DNA of 64,000 bases, taken from NCBI GenBank assembly GCA_036723735.1, contig DAIMGT010000008.1:29685-93684 (forward strand). The letters run 5' to 3'. This DNA comes from UBA4656 sp002405525 (lineage in GTDB: Bacteria; Pseudomonadota; Gammaproteobacteria; Xanthomonadales; Ahniellaceae). The translations under genes and the position numbers were made by a program. The notes beneath the pieces are model-generated. The model did no database searches, was not told where the DNA came from, and worked only from the letters and a program-made list of their open reading frames with translations. How positions within the stretch are numbered: position 1 is the first letter of the stretch; every line of letters starts with the position of its first letter. This document shows positions 7,957 to 17,248 of the stretch, in pieces.

Positions 7957-10250
7957 ATGGAAACGGGTGGCTTCATGATGCGGTGGTGGTCAGGTCGAGG
8001 TGCGTTCGCAGCGCTCGTGAGCCTGACGGCGCTGGTCTTGTGCCCCCCCCCGGGCACGCTGAGGCAGTGGGCAATTCGGACGCCGTCGGCAGCGCCGACG
8101 GGGCAGCGATTCGCTCAATCCAAGGACGCAGCAATGTCGATCCGGACATCGTTGAGCGCCTGACGGTTGGTGACGCGAGCGTCGACGTCGAAGTCGTCGT
8201 CAAAGCCTACGACGTCAATCCCCTGTTCTATCGCCCGGTCGTCGACGACACGGCGGCCATGCGCCGGCGTGCCATGACCCGGCTGCGCGAGGGGCTGACA
8301 CTCGGGTTGCGCGAACGATTCAACCCGACCGCGGCACAGATGGATCGCGGCGTGTTCCGTGGACGATTCGGCGCCGTCGACATCGACGCCCTGTCGCGAT
8401 CCGGGTTTGTGCATGGGGTTGCGGCTGTACGATCGGATTTCGTGCAGGCAGCGGCTGCAATGCCGCAGATCATTTCGCAGATCGGGGTGACGACGCTGCA
8501 CGCGCAAGGCCTGCTGGGTACCGGCCAGCGGATCGCAATGATCGACCGGCGCTTCTACCCTCAGATCATGGGTGCTGCACTCGTTTGGGAGGAATGCTTT
8601 TGCGCGGCTCAGTGCTGCCCGAACGGGACTGCCCGGCAGTCCGGACCCGGGTCGTCGTTCACGGCCGGGACAGTTGGCGGGCCAGACCACGGTACCCAAA
8701 CTGCATCGGTTATCGCGATGCCGATCGGGCAGGGTGTGGCACCCACCGCTGGAGTCGTCGCACTTGCCGCACCTGGGCCCGTCGACGTCTTTGCGGCGCT
8801 TGAGTGGCTTCAATCCCGGCCAGACGTGGGCATCGTGTCGCTGAGCATCGGCGAGGAGGGAACGTCCGGCGTCTGCGACGGGTTCGCCTCCGCTGCCTCA
8901 TGGTTGCCGAGAGTCTCCACGCTCGCAGCACAAGGAAAGCTGGTTTTCGCGGCTGCCGGGAACGGGGGGTCCAATACGACGCTCGTTCCTGCGTGCCTGT
9001 CGCCAGTTCACGCTGTTGCAGGCACGTGGATCTGCGACGGCAAGTTCCAAGGATCTTCAGGCGGCTGTCTTCCCGAGGCGCAATTCGACGCAATCTGGGC
9101 GGGGAGCAACCGGAGCCCAAAGGTTGCGTACTTCGCACCGGCACGCCCCCTGCAAGTTCCCTTCATGGGAAACACCCAAGGCGGCTTTGCTGAGGGAACC
9201 TCATACTCGACCCCCATGGTCGCCGCCTGCGCGGCGCTGCTCAAGCAAGCGCGACCCGCCGCCACCGCAGCGCAGATCGCGAACGCGCTATCGCAGTCGC
9301 CGACTCAGGTGATCTTTCCAGGTGCTGGAGGGGCTGAGAAAAAGGCGAACATTCAACGCCCCCGCATCGACTGCGCGGTTGCGCTGGCGGCGTTGCCGCC
9401 GGCGCCGACCGGTCCGAGCTTGAACCAACATGGCATCAGCGGGTTCTGGTACAACCCATCGAGCAATGGCCAAGGTTTTGCGGTCGAGGTTTACCCGAAT
9501 CTCGTCGCACCGAACGTGGGTCTGATGGCGGGCTCCTGGTACACGTTTGCCCCGGCACCGGCCGGCGGCCCTGAGCGACAGCGCTGGTACCCATTCGACG
9601 GCGCGGCAGCGACGGGTTCGGCGACAGCCCAGCTTACCGTTCGCCGCAACATCGACGGCAACTTTGCGCAGCCGCCGCCGACGACCGCGGCGGCTGTAGG
9701 CACGGCGACCTTGACCATGACCAGCTGCACCACGGCCACGCTCAGCGACGCGCTGAATGACGGCAGCGGTAGCGGCTCCATGCCGCTGACCCGGCTCGCG
9801 CCCAACGTGTCGTGCACCACCAGCGGTACCGGAGGCAGCTTCCACCCGGACTTCGCACTGTCGGGCTTCTTCAACGACCCCAACCTCAACGGACAGGGCA
9901 TCTTCCTGGAACTCAATCCGAACCTCCCGGTGTTCGCCGCAGGCTGGTACAGCTACACCCGCGCCTCGATTCCCGGTGGAACCCCTCGCCAGCGTTGGTA
10001 CACCCTGCAGCTTGGTCCCTATACCGTTGGAACGCGAAGCTTCAGCGGCGTTCCGATCCTGGCCACTACGGGCGGTACCTTCAACGGCCAGCCGTCCACG
10101 GCCACCACCCAGGTCGGCAGCGCCCATCTGCAATTGCTCGGCTGCGGCGGAGCGAGTTTGAGCTACGCGTTCACTGCAGGCGAGAACGCGGGCTTGAGCG
10201 GAAACATCGCCCTGGCGCGAACCGGCCCGGCGCCACCGGGTTGCCAGTGA
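7957..10250 (+). CDS. secreted S8 (subtilisin-like) serine protease, frame broken at a poly-C tract
   Basis: Two frames together make the protein. From ATG 7957 (or 7975), frame 1 encodes a signal peptide, MMRWWSGRGAFAALVSLTALVL; at a run of nine C (8043-8051) the mature protein continues in frame 3 (HAEAVGNSDAVG onward), which stays open to 10250. One extra C, or two fewer, joins them. The frame-3 ATG at 7950 gives an Arg-rich leader that is not a signal. The catalytic triad is intact: Asp (codon 8544, AMIDRR), His (8688, PDHGTQ) and Ser (9201, GTSYSTP), with oxyanion Asn in AAGNGGSN. Two related modules of about 125 residues form the C-terminus. Either a phase-variable exported protease or an assembly error. 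Confidence 0.8.
8043..8051 (+). repeat. poly-C tract of nine at a frame switch
   Basis: Nine consecutive C followed by GGG. It lies exactly where the signal-peptide frame must change to reach the S8 protease frame. Slippage to ten (or seven) C restores one continuous coding frame. Confidence 0.85.
9432..10233 (+). repeat. two tandem C-terminal modules of the S8 protease
   Basis: Protein-level repeat. Module 1 starts GISGFWYNPSSNGQGF (9432) and module 2 starts ALSGFFNDPNLNGQGI (9855). Both share a SG[FW]-P-x-x-NGQG start, an E-x-[YN]PNL stretch, a G[SW]WY-x-[YF] strand, a QRWY motif and a late pair of cysteines. This looks like a duplicated beta-rich adhesion or binding domain. I recall similar SGxWYxP-GQG modules in xanthomonad exported proteins, but have not checked. 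Confidence 0.65.
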
Positions 10251-10264
10251 GGACTGCTGTTGCC

Positions 10265-11170
10265 ATGCGATGGCCAATGCTCGCTGTGATTCTGCTGCTG
10301 TCCTCGGCGTCGACAATCGCGGATGACGGGGACCATGCCTTCTCGCTTCGTGTCAGCGGGCACGGAATCGACGGTCCGCAAGCCGTCGACCTGAGCGGAA
10401 ACACGCGGATTCTCGGTGATGTCGCCAACGGCACTGGCGTTGACCTCGACCTGACATGGCGGCCGACGCCGCTCTGGCGCTTCGGGGTTAGCTACGGGCG
10501 AGCCATGGTCCGCTATGTCGACCCGCAATTGGAAGGTTGTGCGCTCTCGGTCGGAAACGTTGCGCGTTTAGATTACTGCCAGGCGATTGGATTCCAGCCG
10601 CAGGGGACGATCCGCGACGAGACGCGGCACTGGCATGTCGTCGTGGGCCACCTCATCGCGCTGAATGAGCATTGGTCGATCGACGTCGGTCTCGGGTACG
10701 GACAGCTCGCTTGGTGGTCCGAAGACGACCGGGAAGCTTCAACGTTCAGCACTTGCCTCACCCAGGGTCTTCCCGGTTGGACGAGGCGAGCGCCCGACTG
10801 TGTGCCGGTCGACGATCGCGCACGGGCATCCGGTTGGACCGTCGGCCTCGCCGCGCGTTGGCAGCCGGTGCCGCGCCTGGGCTTGGCCGTAGGCGCAAAT
10901 GGCCAGCGTTACCGCCATGACATCTACCGCTACGATGCTTTGCAGCGCTTTCTTGCCGCGCAACCGCGGCCATGCAATCCGTTCGACTACTGCGATCGGC
11001 GGCCTGAACAATTCATCGGCGGCCGTCCGGCTCAGCGCGGCGATTGGTGGTGGTATACGGCGGCGGTGGACTTCGCCATTTCGCCCACGTGGTCGGTGAT
11101 CGCCGAGGGCGAGTTCGGCGGCAGCCGCGACTGGCGCACGGCGGGGCTGGCGCTCGAGTATCGTTGGTAG
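10265..11170 (+). CDS. predicted outer-membrane beta-barrel protein
   Basis: 301 residues with a clear signal peptide (MRWPMLAVILLLSSASTIADD). The mature chain alternates aromatic and polar residues with many short amphipathic strands (VDLDLTWRPTPLWRFGVSYG, SIDVGLGYGQLAWW, WTVGLAARWQPVPRLGLAVG) and ends in a strand closing LALEYRW, the terminal aromatic usual for barrels assembled by BamA. Four Cys pairs in loops suggest disulfides. The start lies 14 bases after the protease stop with GAGGA as the site, so the two are probably co-transcribed. Function unknown; a surface partner of the protease is an inference from position. Confidence 0.65.
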   Translation: MRWPMLAVILLLSSASTIADDGDHAFSLRVSGHGIDGPQAVDLSGNTRILGDVANGTGVDLDLTWRPTPLWRFGVSYGRAMVRYVDPQLEGCALSVGNVARLDYCQAIGFQPQGTIRDETRHWHVVVGHLIALNEHWSIDVGLGYGQLAWWSEDDREASTFSTCLTQGLPGWTRRAPDCVPVDDRARASGWTVGLAARWQPVPRLGLAVGANGQRYRHDIYRYDALQRFLAAQPRPCNPFDYCDRRPEQFIGGRPAQRGDWWWYTAAVDFAISPTWSVIAEGEFGGSRDWRTAGLALEYRW

Positions 11171-11366
11171 GCCCGGAGCGGGCACCAGCGCGGTCGCGGA
11201 CGTAACCCGCAGCGAACGCTGCCGCGATTGCCAGCCCGCGATCCGACGTCGCGCACTTCGGTTACCGCTCGGAGCGCGTTGGAACCGCAGCCGAGACATG
11301 CAGCTCACATTCGATTGCCCTACACTCCGCGCCCGCAAGACGCGGTCCTGGGTGGGGGTTCAACCG

Positions 11367-13256
11367 ATGTCCGACTGGTCGATCGAGCGCGCCCGCCAGA
11401 CCTTCTCCATCGCGCACTGGAGCGAGGGCTATTTCGACGTCGGCGCCGGTGGCCGGCTGGTCGCCCTGCCGCGCGGCGCCGGAGGTCCGCAGGTCGCGCT
11501 CGCCCGGGTGGTCGACGACGCGCAGGCGCAGGGCCTGAAGCTGCCGCTGCTGGTGCGCTTCCTCGACGTGCTGGGCGACAAGCTCGGCCGCCTGCAGGGC
11601 GCCTTCGCGCGCGCAATGGCGGACCACGACTATGCCGGCGGCTACACCGCGATCTATCCGATCAAGGTCAATCAGCACGCCTCGGTGGTCGGCGAACTGG
11701 TCGCCCGCGGGGAGCAGGGGTTCGGGCTGGAAGCCGGATCGAAACCCGAACTGGTGGCGGTGCTCGCGCTGTCGCGGCCGGGCGGCGTGGTGGTCTGCAA
11801 TGGCTACAAGGACCGGGAGTTCATCCGCCTGGCCCTGATCGGCCGCAAGCTCGGGCTCGAGACCTGGATCGTGATCGAGAAGCCCTCGGAACTGGCGATG
11901 GCGCTGGAGGAGGCTCAGAAACTGGGTGTCGAGCCCGGCTTCGGGGTGCGCATGCGCCTGGCTTCTCTGGGCGCCGGCAAGTGGCAGAACACCGGTGGCG
12001 ACAAGGCCAAGTTCGGGCTCTCGCCGCGCCAGGTGCTGGACCTGGTCGACCAGCTCAAGGAGGCCGGCAAGGCGCACTGCCTGTCGCTGCTGCACTTCCA
12101 CATGGGTTCGCAGATCTCCAACGTGCGCGACATTGCCGGCGGCATGCGCGAGGCCACGCGCTACCTGGTCGAACTCTCGCGCCTAGGACTCGGGATCCGC
12201 TACATGGACGTCGGCGGCGGGCTGGCCGTGGACTACGAGGGCACGCGTTCGCGCAGCGAATGCTCGATGAACTACGGCCTCGACCAGTACGCGGCGACCA
12301 TCGTCGCCCCGCTGGCCGAGGCCTGCGCCGAGTACCGGCTGGCTCCGCCGCACATCCTCACCGAGGCCGGTCGCGCGATGACCGCCCACCACGCGGTGCT
12401 GGTGGCCAACGTCAGCGAGGTCGAGGAAGCTCCGGCCGGGCGGGTGCCGCCGCCCGGTCATGGTGAGGCAGCGCCCATCCGCCACCTGCGCGAGGTCCTC
12501 GACGATCTCGACCGCCGGCCGGCCCTGGAGCTCTACCACGAGGCCCTGCACCACGTGGCCGAAGGCCAGGCGATGTATGCGCTCGGCGCCCTCGACCTCG
12601 CCCAGCGCGCGCTGCTCGACGACCTCTACTTCGCGGCCGTCAATGCCGTTCGCGCGCGGCTCGACCCGCGCGAGCGCTCGCACCGCACCGCGCTGGACGA
12701 GTTAAACGCCAAGCTGGTCGACAAGTACTTCGTGAATTTCTCGGTGTTCCAGTCGATCCCGGATGTGTGGGCGCTGGACCAGGTGTTCCCGATCGTGCCG
12801 ATCGAGCGCCTCGACGAGCGCCCCGACCGCCACGGCGTGATCGCCGACCTCACCTGCGACTCCGACGGCCGTATCGACCACTACGTCGATTCCGAGGGCG
12901 TGGACGCCAGCTTGCCGCTGCACGCGCCGCGCGTCGGCGAGTCGTACCGGCTCGGCCTGTTCATGGTCGGCGCCTACCAGGAGACGCTGGGCGACATCCA
13001 CAACCTGTTCGGCGACACCGACTCCGTGGACGTGCGCTTGGCGGCGTCAGGCGCGGCGTTGGAGAACGCGCGTCGCGGCGACACCAACGACCGTGTGCTC
13101 GGCTTCGTCGGCTACGAGGCCAACGCGCTTCGACTGCGTTACTCGCAGAAGATCGCGCAGGCGAAGCTCGGTCGCGAGGACGCCGAGCGCGTTCACGCCG
13201 CGCTCGAGGCCGGGCTGACCGCCTACACCTACCTCGAGGAAGTGCCGCACGCATGA
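11367..13256 (+). CDS. speA: biosynthetic arginine decarboxylase
   Basis: 629 residues, as expected for the PLP-dependent fold-III SpeA. It converts arginine to agmatine, the first step of putrescine/spermidine synthesis that SpeE completes. The N-terminus reads WSIERARQTFSIAHWSEGYF. The PLP lysine is in YPIKVNQ, the glycine loop GIRYMDVGGGL binds phosphate, and the C-terminal barrel has LTCDSDGRID with the catalytic Cys. The start is set at 11367 (MSDWSIE) rather than 11298, which adds 23 unconserved residues. A TACACT box lies 40 bases upstream. Its stop overlaps the next start as ATGA. Confidence 0.95.
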   Translation: MSDWSIERARQTFSIAHWSEGYFDVGAGGRLVALPRGAGGPQVALARVVDDAQAQGLKLPLLVRFLDVLGDKLGRLQGAFARAMADHDYAGGYTAIYPIKVNQHASVVGELVARGEQGFGLEAGSKPELVAVLALSRPGGVVVCNGYKDREFIRLALIGRKLGLETWIVIEKPSELAMALEEAQKLGVEPGFGVRMRLASLGAGKWQNTGGDKAKFGLSPRQVLDLVDQLKEAGKAHCLSLLHFHMGSQISNVRDIAGGMREATRYLVELSRLGLGIRYMDVGGGLAVDYEGTRSRSECSMNYGLDQYAATIVAPLAEACAEYRLAPPHILTEAGRAMTAHHAVLVANVSEVEEAPAGRVPPPGHGEAAPIRHLREVLDDLDRRPALELYHEALHHVAEGQAMYALGALDLAQRALLDDLYFAAVNAVRARLDPRERSHRTALDELNAKLVDKYFVNFSVFQSIPDVWALDQVFPIVPIERLDERPDRHGVIADLTCDSDGRIDHYVDSEGVDASLPLHAPRVGESYRLGLFMVGAYQETLGDIHNLFGDTDSVDVRLAASGAALENARRGDTNDRVLGFVGYEANALRLRYSQKIAQAKLGREDAERVHAALEAGLTAYTYLEEVPHA

Positions 13257-14185
13257 GCCTGAAGGTGGGCTGCATCGGTCTCGGCGCCATGGGCGCGCCG
13301 ATGGCGCGCCACCTCGCCGCGCGCGGGCTGCTGGCGGCGGTCGCCAATCGGACGCATGCGCGCGCGCAGGCGCTGGCGGCCGAACTGGGTGTGGCCGCGG
13401 TCGAGGATCTGGTCGAACTGGCGCGCCGCTGCGATGTCATCCTGACCTGCGTGACCGCCGATGCCGACGTGCTCGCGCTGTGCGAGGCCGCCGCCCGGGC
13501 ACGTCACGCCGGGCTGGTGGTGGTCGACACCTCGACCATCGCCTCCGCCAGCGCGCGCCAGGCGGCCGCCGTCCTGCGCGCGGCCGGCGGCGACTTCATC
13601 GATGCGCCGGTGTCCGGCGGCGTCGAGGGCGCGAAGAACGGCCGGCTGTCCGTGATGGTGGGCGGCGACGCCGCGACCCTCGAACGGGTGCACCCTGTGC
13701 TGGATGCGTTCGCGGCGCGGATCACCCACATGGGCGCCGTCGGCGCGGGCCAGGACACGAAGGCGGTCAACCAGGTGCTGGTGGCCGGCATTGCGCAGGC
13801 GGTGACGGAGGGCCTCGCGCTGGGCGCGGCGCTGGGGCTCGCCCCGGAGCGCCTGCTGCCGACGCTGCAGGCGGGCGCGGCCAATTCCTGGTTCCTCGAA
13901 AAGCGCGGCGCGACCATGCTGCGCGACGAGTTCGCGGTCGGCTTCAAGCTGTCCCTGCTGCACAAGGACCTGAAGATCGTGCAGGGCCTCGCGGGGGCCG
14001 CGGGCACCGACACCACGGTGATCGACAAGTCGCTGGCCGACTACGCGCGCCTGATGGCGATGGGCCATGGCGACGACGACATCTCTGGGCTGATCCGCCT
14101 CAAGCGCAAGCCGCAGGCCTCGCTGGAGGAGCGAGCAACGCTCACGACCGCAAGAAACAGGGGCCTGCCTCGGGATGGGGCCTGA
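13253..14185 (+). CDS. NAD(P)-dependent oxidoreductase, 3-hydroxyisobutyrate dehydrogenase family
   Basis: 310 residues. The N-terminal Rossmann loop is GCIGLGAMGAPMARHL; the substrate motif FIDAPVSGGVEGAKNG and the catalytic lysine region GAGQDTKAVNQ identify the beta-hydroxyacid dehydrogenase family. The exact substrate (3-hydroxyisobutyrate, tartronate semialdehyde or succinic semialdehyde) cannot be fixed. It overlaps speA by four bases (ATGA), so it is translationally coupled. The last 20 or so codons run through a REP palindrome, so the tail after KRKPQASLEE is repeat-derived rather than conserved. Confidence 0.88.
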   Translation: MSLKVGCIGLGAMGAPMARHLAARGLLAAVANRTHARAQALAAELGVAAVEDLVELARRCDVILTCVTADADVLALCEAAARARHAGLVVVDTSTIASASARQAAAVLRAAGGDFIDAPVSGGVEGAKNGRLSVMVGGDAATLERVHPVLDAFAARITHMGAVGAGQDTKAVNQVLVAGIAQAVTEGLALGAALGLAPERLLPTLQAGAANSWFLEKRGATMLRDEFAVGFKLSLLHKDLKIVQGLAGAAGTDTTVIDKSLADYARLMAMGHGDDDISGLIRLKRKPQASLEERATLTTARNRGLPRDGA

Positions 14186-14213
14186 AGGCCGCGAGCGTTG
14201 CTCGCTCCCACAG
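14124..14213. repeat. inverted REP pair, first unit inside a coding region
   Basis: Unit 1 at 14124-14151 (GGAGCGAGCAACGCTCACGACC) lies inside the 3' end of the dehydrogenase gene. Unit 2 at 14187-14213 is its inverse (GCGAGCGTTGCTCGCTCCCA) and starts just after the stop codon. Together they would form a long stem over the stop region, between this gene and the convergent phhA. Confidence 0.75.
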
Positions 14214-14221
14214 AATGCCGC

Positions 14222-15112
14222 TCAGACATCGCCGTCGGCCAGCCAGCCTTCGCCGGTCCCGCGCTGGATCACGGTGTCGGTGTCGAACACCGCGCCGGCC
14301 GCGATCGCTTCCGCGCCCTTGAGCCCGTAGTAGATCGGGCCGAAGTCCGGCTTCACGGTGGCGTCGAACAGCTGCTGGAAGGAGTCGACGACGAAGTAGG
14401 TCTTCTGGTAGGTGTCGATCCGGTAGCGCGTGCGCATCACGCGCGCGAGGTCGAAGCCGAGGCGATTCGGCGCGGGACTGTCGAGGCAGTAAAGCGACTC
14501 GCCCTTCGACGACAAGATGCCGGAGCCGTAGATGCGCAGGCACCCCGCATCGCGGATCAGGCCGAACTCCACCGTGTACCAGTACAGCCGCGTCAGGTTG
14601 GCCAGCGGTTCGCCGCCGAAGGTCGCCGCGCGCACTCCGCCGGCGCCGTAGGCCTGCATATAGTCGGCGAACACCGGGTCCATCAGCAGTGGCACGTGGC
14701 CGAACAGGTCATGGAACAGGTCCGGCTCGCTGATGTAGTCGAACTGTTCGGGGCGCCGGATCCACCAGGTGACCGGGAACTCGCGCGCTTCCAGATGGCG
14801 GAAGAAATCAAGTTCCGGCAGCAGGCCCTCGACCCCGACCAGGCGCCAGCCGGTGGTGCGCCGCAAGTGGGCGTCGAGATCGCGGAAGCGCGGGATGCGC
14901 CGCGCGTCCATGCCCATCGCGGACAGGTTGTCGAGGAAGGCCTGGCAGGCCCGGCCTGGCAGGAGTTCCGCCTGGCGGCGGAACAGCCGCGCCCAGGTGT
15001 CGTGCTCGATCGGCGTGTAGTCGCCCCACGGCTGCTCGACCACGGCAGTCGTGTAGACCGGCACGCAGCCCTGGTCGGTTAGCCGGCTTTCGACGCGGCG
15101 CGGGGTGGTCAT
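14222..15112 (-). CDS. phhA: phenylalanine 4-monooxygenase
   Basis: 296 residues. A pterin-dependent non-heme iron enzyme hydroxylating phenylalanine to tyrosine. The iron ligands are visible: two His in FHDLFGHVPLL and Glu in YWYTVEFGL, on the bacterial single-domain scaffold. The N-terminal ESRLTDQGCVPVYTTAVVEQPW is typical of the bacterial form. The start at 15112 (MTTPRRVESR) follows GAGGAGA; the longer frame to 15175 is rejected. It is divergent from aceK across 88 bases and convergent with the dehydrogenase gene. A pterin dehydratase (phhB) is not nearby. Confidence 0.95.
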   Translation of the reverse strand: MTTPRRVESRLTDQGCVPVYTTAVVEQPWGDYTPIEHDTWARLFRRQAELLPGRACQAFLDNLSAMGMDARRIPRFRDLDAHLRRTTGWRLVGVEGLLPELDFFRHLEAREFPVTWWIRRPEQFDYISEPDLFHDLFGHVPLLMDPVFADYMQAYGAGGVRAATFGGEPLANLTRLYWYTVEFGLIRDAGCLRIYGSGILSSKGESLYCLDSPAPNRLGFDLARVMRTRYRIDTYQKTYFVVDSFQQLFDATVKPDFGPIYYGLKGAEAIAAGAVFDTDTVIQRGTGEGWLADGDV

Positions 15113-15131
15113 GGCGGTCTCCTCGGCGCGG

Positions 15132-15137
15132 ATTATC
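15132..15137 (-). promoter_or_regulatory. candidate -10 box for phhA
   Basis: Minus-strand GATAAT in the 88-base phhA/aceK divergent region, 20 bases before the phhA ATG. It implies a short leader. No clear -35 box. Confidence 0.3.
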
Positions 15138-15200
15138 CCGCGCCGGGCGCGCGCGTCCACTGCGCGCCGCAACATGGCGCTGCGGGTTTACACTTTCGCC

Positions 15201-16943
15201 ATGGCGGCTCCTCTCCCAGACCTTGCCGACGACGCGCTGGCGCGCTCCTGCGCGGTCGACCTGCGCGACCGCTTTACCGACTACAACGCCCGCTTCCGCG
15301 CCGTCACCCAGCGCGCGAAAGTGCGCTTCGAGACGCGCGACTGGGCCGCCGCGCGCGCCGATGCCGTCGACCGCATCCGGCTCTACGACCAGTGCGTGGC
15401 CGAGACCACCGGGCACCTGGAGCACAAGCTCGGTCCGCGCGCGGCCGATCGCGCGCTGTGGGCGCAGATCAGGACCCACTATGCGGAAGCGATCGCCGAA
15501 CTGATCGACCAGGAACTGAACAAGACTTTCTTCAATACCCTGGGTCGACGCTTCTTCAGGATCCGCGGCGTCGACCCGACGATGGAGTTCGTGGCGCTCG
15601 ACATCGAGCCCACCGACCGCATCACCCACCCGGTGGCGCGGCAGATCTACCTCGTCTCCGGCGGGCTCGCTCGCACCTTCCGCCGGGTGCTGGCAGATTA
15701 TCCCTTCGACGCGCCGTGGGCACACCGCGAGGTCTGCGCGCAGCGCATCGCCGACGACTTGCTGCGCCGTTTCCGCACCTGGGGCCCGGAGCCGCTGCGC
15801 GCGGTCGAGCTGCTGGAGACCGTGTTCTACCGCGAGCAGCGCGCCTACCTCGTCGGGCGCGTGTTCGGCGACGAGCGCTTCAAACCTCTGGTCATCGCGC
15901 TGTGCAACGACGCCGACGGCATCCGCGCCGACGCGGTGATCGCCGAAACCGACGTGCTGGCGCAGGTGTTCGGCTTCACCCGCTCCTACTTCCACGCTGA
16001 CCTGCCGACCGTGGGCGACGCGGTGGTGTTCCTGCGCACCCTGCTGCCGCGCAAGCCCATCGACGAGCTTTACACCGTGCTCGGGCGCGCAAAGCAGGGC
16101 AAGACCGAGCGCTTCCGGCACTTCTTCCGCCACTTGGCGGCGAACCCGCACGAAAAACTGGTTCACGCCGACGGCGAGCGCGGCATGGTGATGGCGGTGT
16201 TCACCCTGCCGAGCTATCCGGTGGTGTTCAAGGTCATCCGCGACCGCTTCGCGTTCCCGAAGACGGTGGCGCGCGACGACGTGCTGGCGAAGTACGACCT
16301 CGTGTTCCGCCACGACCGCGTCGGGCGCCTGGTCGACGCCCAGGAGTTCCGCTTCCTGCGCTTCCCGCGCGCGCAGTTCGCGGGTCCGGTGCTGGACGAA
16401 CTGCTCGAATCGTGCCGGTCCAGCACCATCGAGGACGGCCGCGACGTGGTGGTGACCCACTGCTACATCGAACGGCGCCTGCGGCCGCTGAATCTCTACG
16501 TGCAGGAGGCGCCGCCGGCGGAGTCGAGGCGCGCGATCCTCGACTACGGGCAGGCGATCAAGGACCTCGCGCGCAGCAACATCTTCCCCGGCGACTTGCT
16601 GCTGAAGAATTTCGGCGTGACGCGCCACGGGCGCGCGATCTTCTACGACTACGACGAGCTGTGCCTGGTCACCGAGTGCCGTTTCCGCGCGCTGCCCGAG
16701 GCCTCCAGCGACGACGAGGAGATGCACGCCGGGGCGTGGTACCACGTCGACGAAAGCGACGTCTTCCCGGAGCAGTTTCCACGTTTCCTCGGGATGCGGG
16801 CCGAGCTGCGCGATGCGCTGGTGTCCGAACATGGCGAAATCTTCGACCCGCGGTGGTGGATCGGCGTGCAGGAAAAGGTGCGCGCCGGCGGCTACGCCGA
16901 CCTGCCACCGTACCCGCAGCGGCTGCGGCTGGCACGCGCCTGA
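15201..16943 (+). CDS. aceK: isocitrate dehydrogenase kinase/phosphatase
   Basis: 580 residues, matching the family. AceK phosphorylates and dephosphorylates isocitrate dehydrogenase to divert flux into the glyoxylate shunt. The ELNKTFFNTLGRRFFRIRGVDP and VFTLPSYPVVFKVIRDRF blocks, with the ATP-binding Lys in the latter, and NIFPGDLLLKNFGVTRHGR with catalytic Asp residues are diagnostic. The start is set at MAAPLPDLADDALARS (15201); 32 further in-frame codons reach into phhA. A TACACT box ends about eight bases before the ATG, so the transcript may be almost leaderless. aceA/aceB are not in the window. Confidence 0.95.
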   Translation: MAAPLPDLADDALARSCAVDLRDRFTDYNARFRAVTQRAKVRFETRDWAAARADAVDRIRLYDQCVAETTGHLEHKLGPRAADRALWAQIRTHYAEAIAELIDQELNKTFFNTLGRRFFRIRGVDPTMEFVALDIEPTDRITHPVARQIYLVSGGLARTFRRVLADYPFDAPWAHREVCAQRIADDLLRRFRTWGPEPLRAVELLETVFYREQRAYLVGRVFGDERFKPLVIALCNDADGIRADAVIAETDVLAQVFGFTRSYFHADLPTVGDAVVFLRTLLPRKPIDELYTVLGRAKQGKTERFRHFFRHLAANPHEKLVHADGERGMVMAVFTLPSYPVVFKVIRDRFAFPKTVARDDVLAKYDLVFRHDRVGRLVDAQEFRFLRFPRAQFAGPVLDELLESCRSSTIEDGRDVVVTHCYIERRLRPLNLYVQEAPPAESRRAILDYGQAIKDLARSNIFPGDLLLKNFGVTRHGRAIFYDYDELCLVTECRFRALPEASSDDEEMHAGAWYHVDESDVFPEQFPRFLGMRAELRDALVSEHGEIFDPRWWIGVQEKVRAGGYADLPPYPQRLRLARA

Positions 16944-16992
16944 GAGGCTTTGGAAGGACGGTCTTCCGCGCGCCGCGTGGACGGCCCGGGCG
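16942..16992 (+). repeat. decayed start of the 145-bp 3'-end element
   Basis: The aceK stop codon opens directly into GAGAGGCTTTGG, then AAGGACGG-CTTCCGCGCG and GTGGACGGCCCG. This parallels the copy at 18189 (GAGAGGCTGTGAGGAACGG, then GGATGGCCCG). Only the first third is recognisable. Confidence 0.45.
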
Positions 16993-17248
16993 GAAACCCA
17001 AGGATGCGCATGCATGCCGCGCGGGGGCGGGCCCGGCGCCCACCGTGTTGCGGCGGCGCACGAAAACATCGTGCGCGCGGGGACCTGTGCAGGCGCGCCC
17101 TGGCGGACACGAGCGCCTTCACCCGCCGCCGATGCCCTTCGGGCGGCGGATGATCCGCGCTCGGCCGATGCGCTGGTGCGCCGGAACGACAGGTCGGCGT
17201 GGTGCCCTGTGATAGATTTCCGGCCCCGTCCAGGCTCGGAGAATCGCC
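16944..17248. other. intergenic region between aceK and the methyltransferase-like gene
   Basis: 305 bases. The first 50 are the decayed 3' element. The rest is GC-rich without a convincing gene. A TAGATT sequence at 17213-17218 is a possible -10 box for the next gene. Confidence 0.4.

Noticed and set aside
8010..8045. Lipobox in the S8 protease leader (LVLC)
   Set aside because: Leu at -1 is not accepted by the lipobox rule (Gly/Ala/Ser), so a lipoprotein is not claimed.
9812..10264. Longer N-terminus for the barrel protein starting at 9812
   Set aside because: That region encodes the protease in another frame; the ATG at 10265 opens a proper signal peptide.
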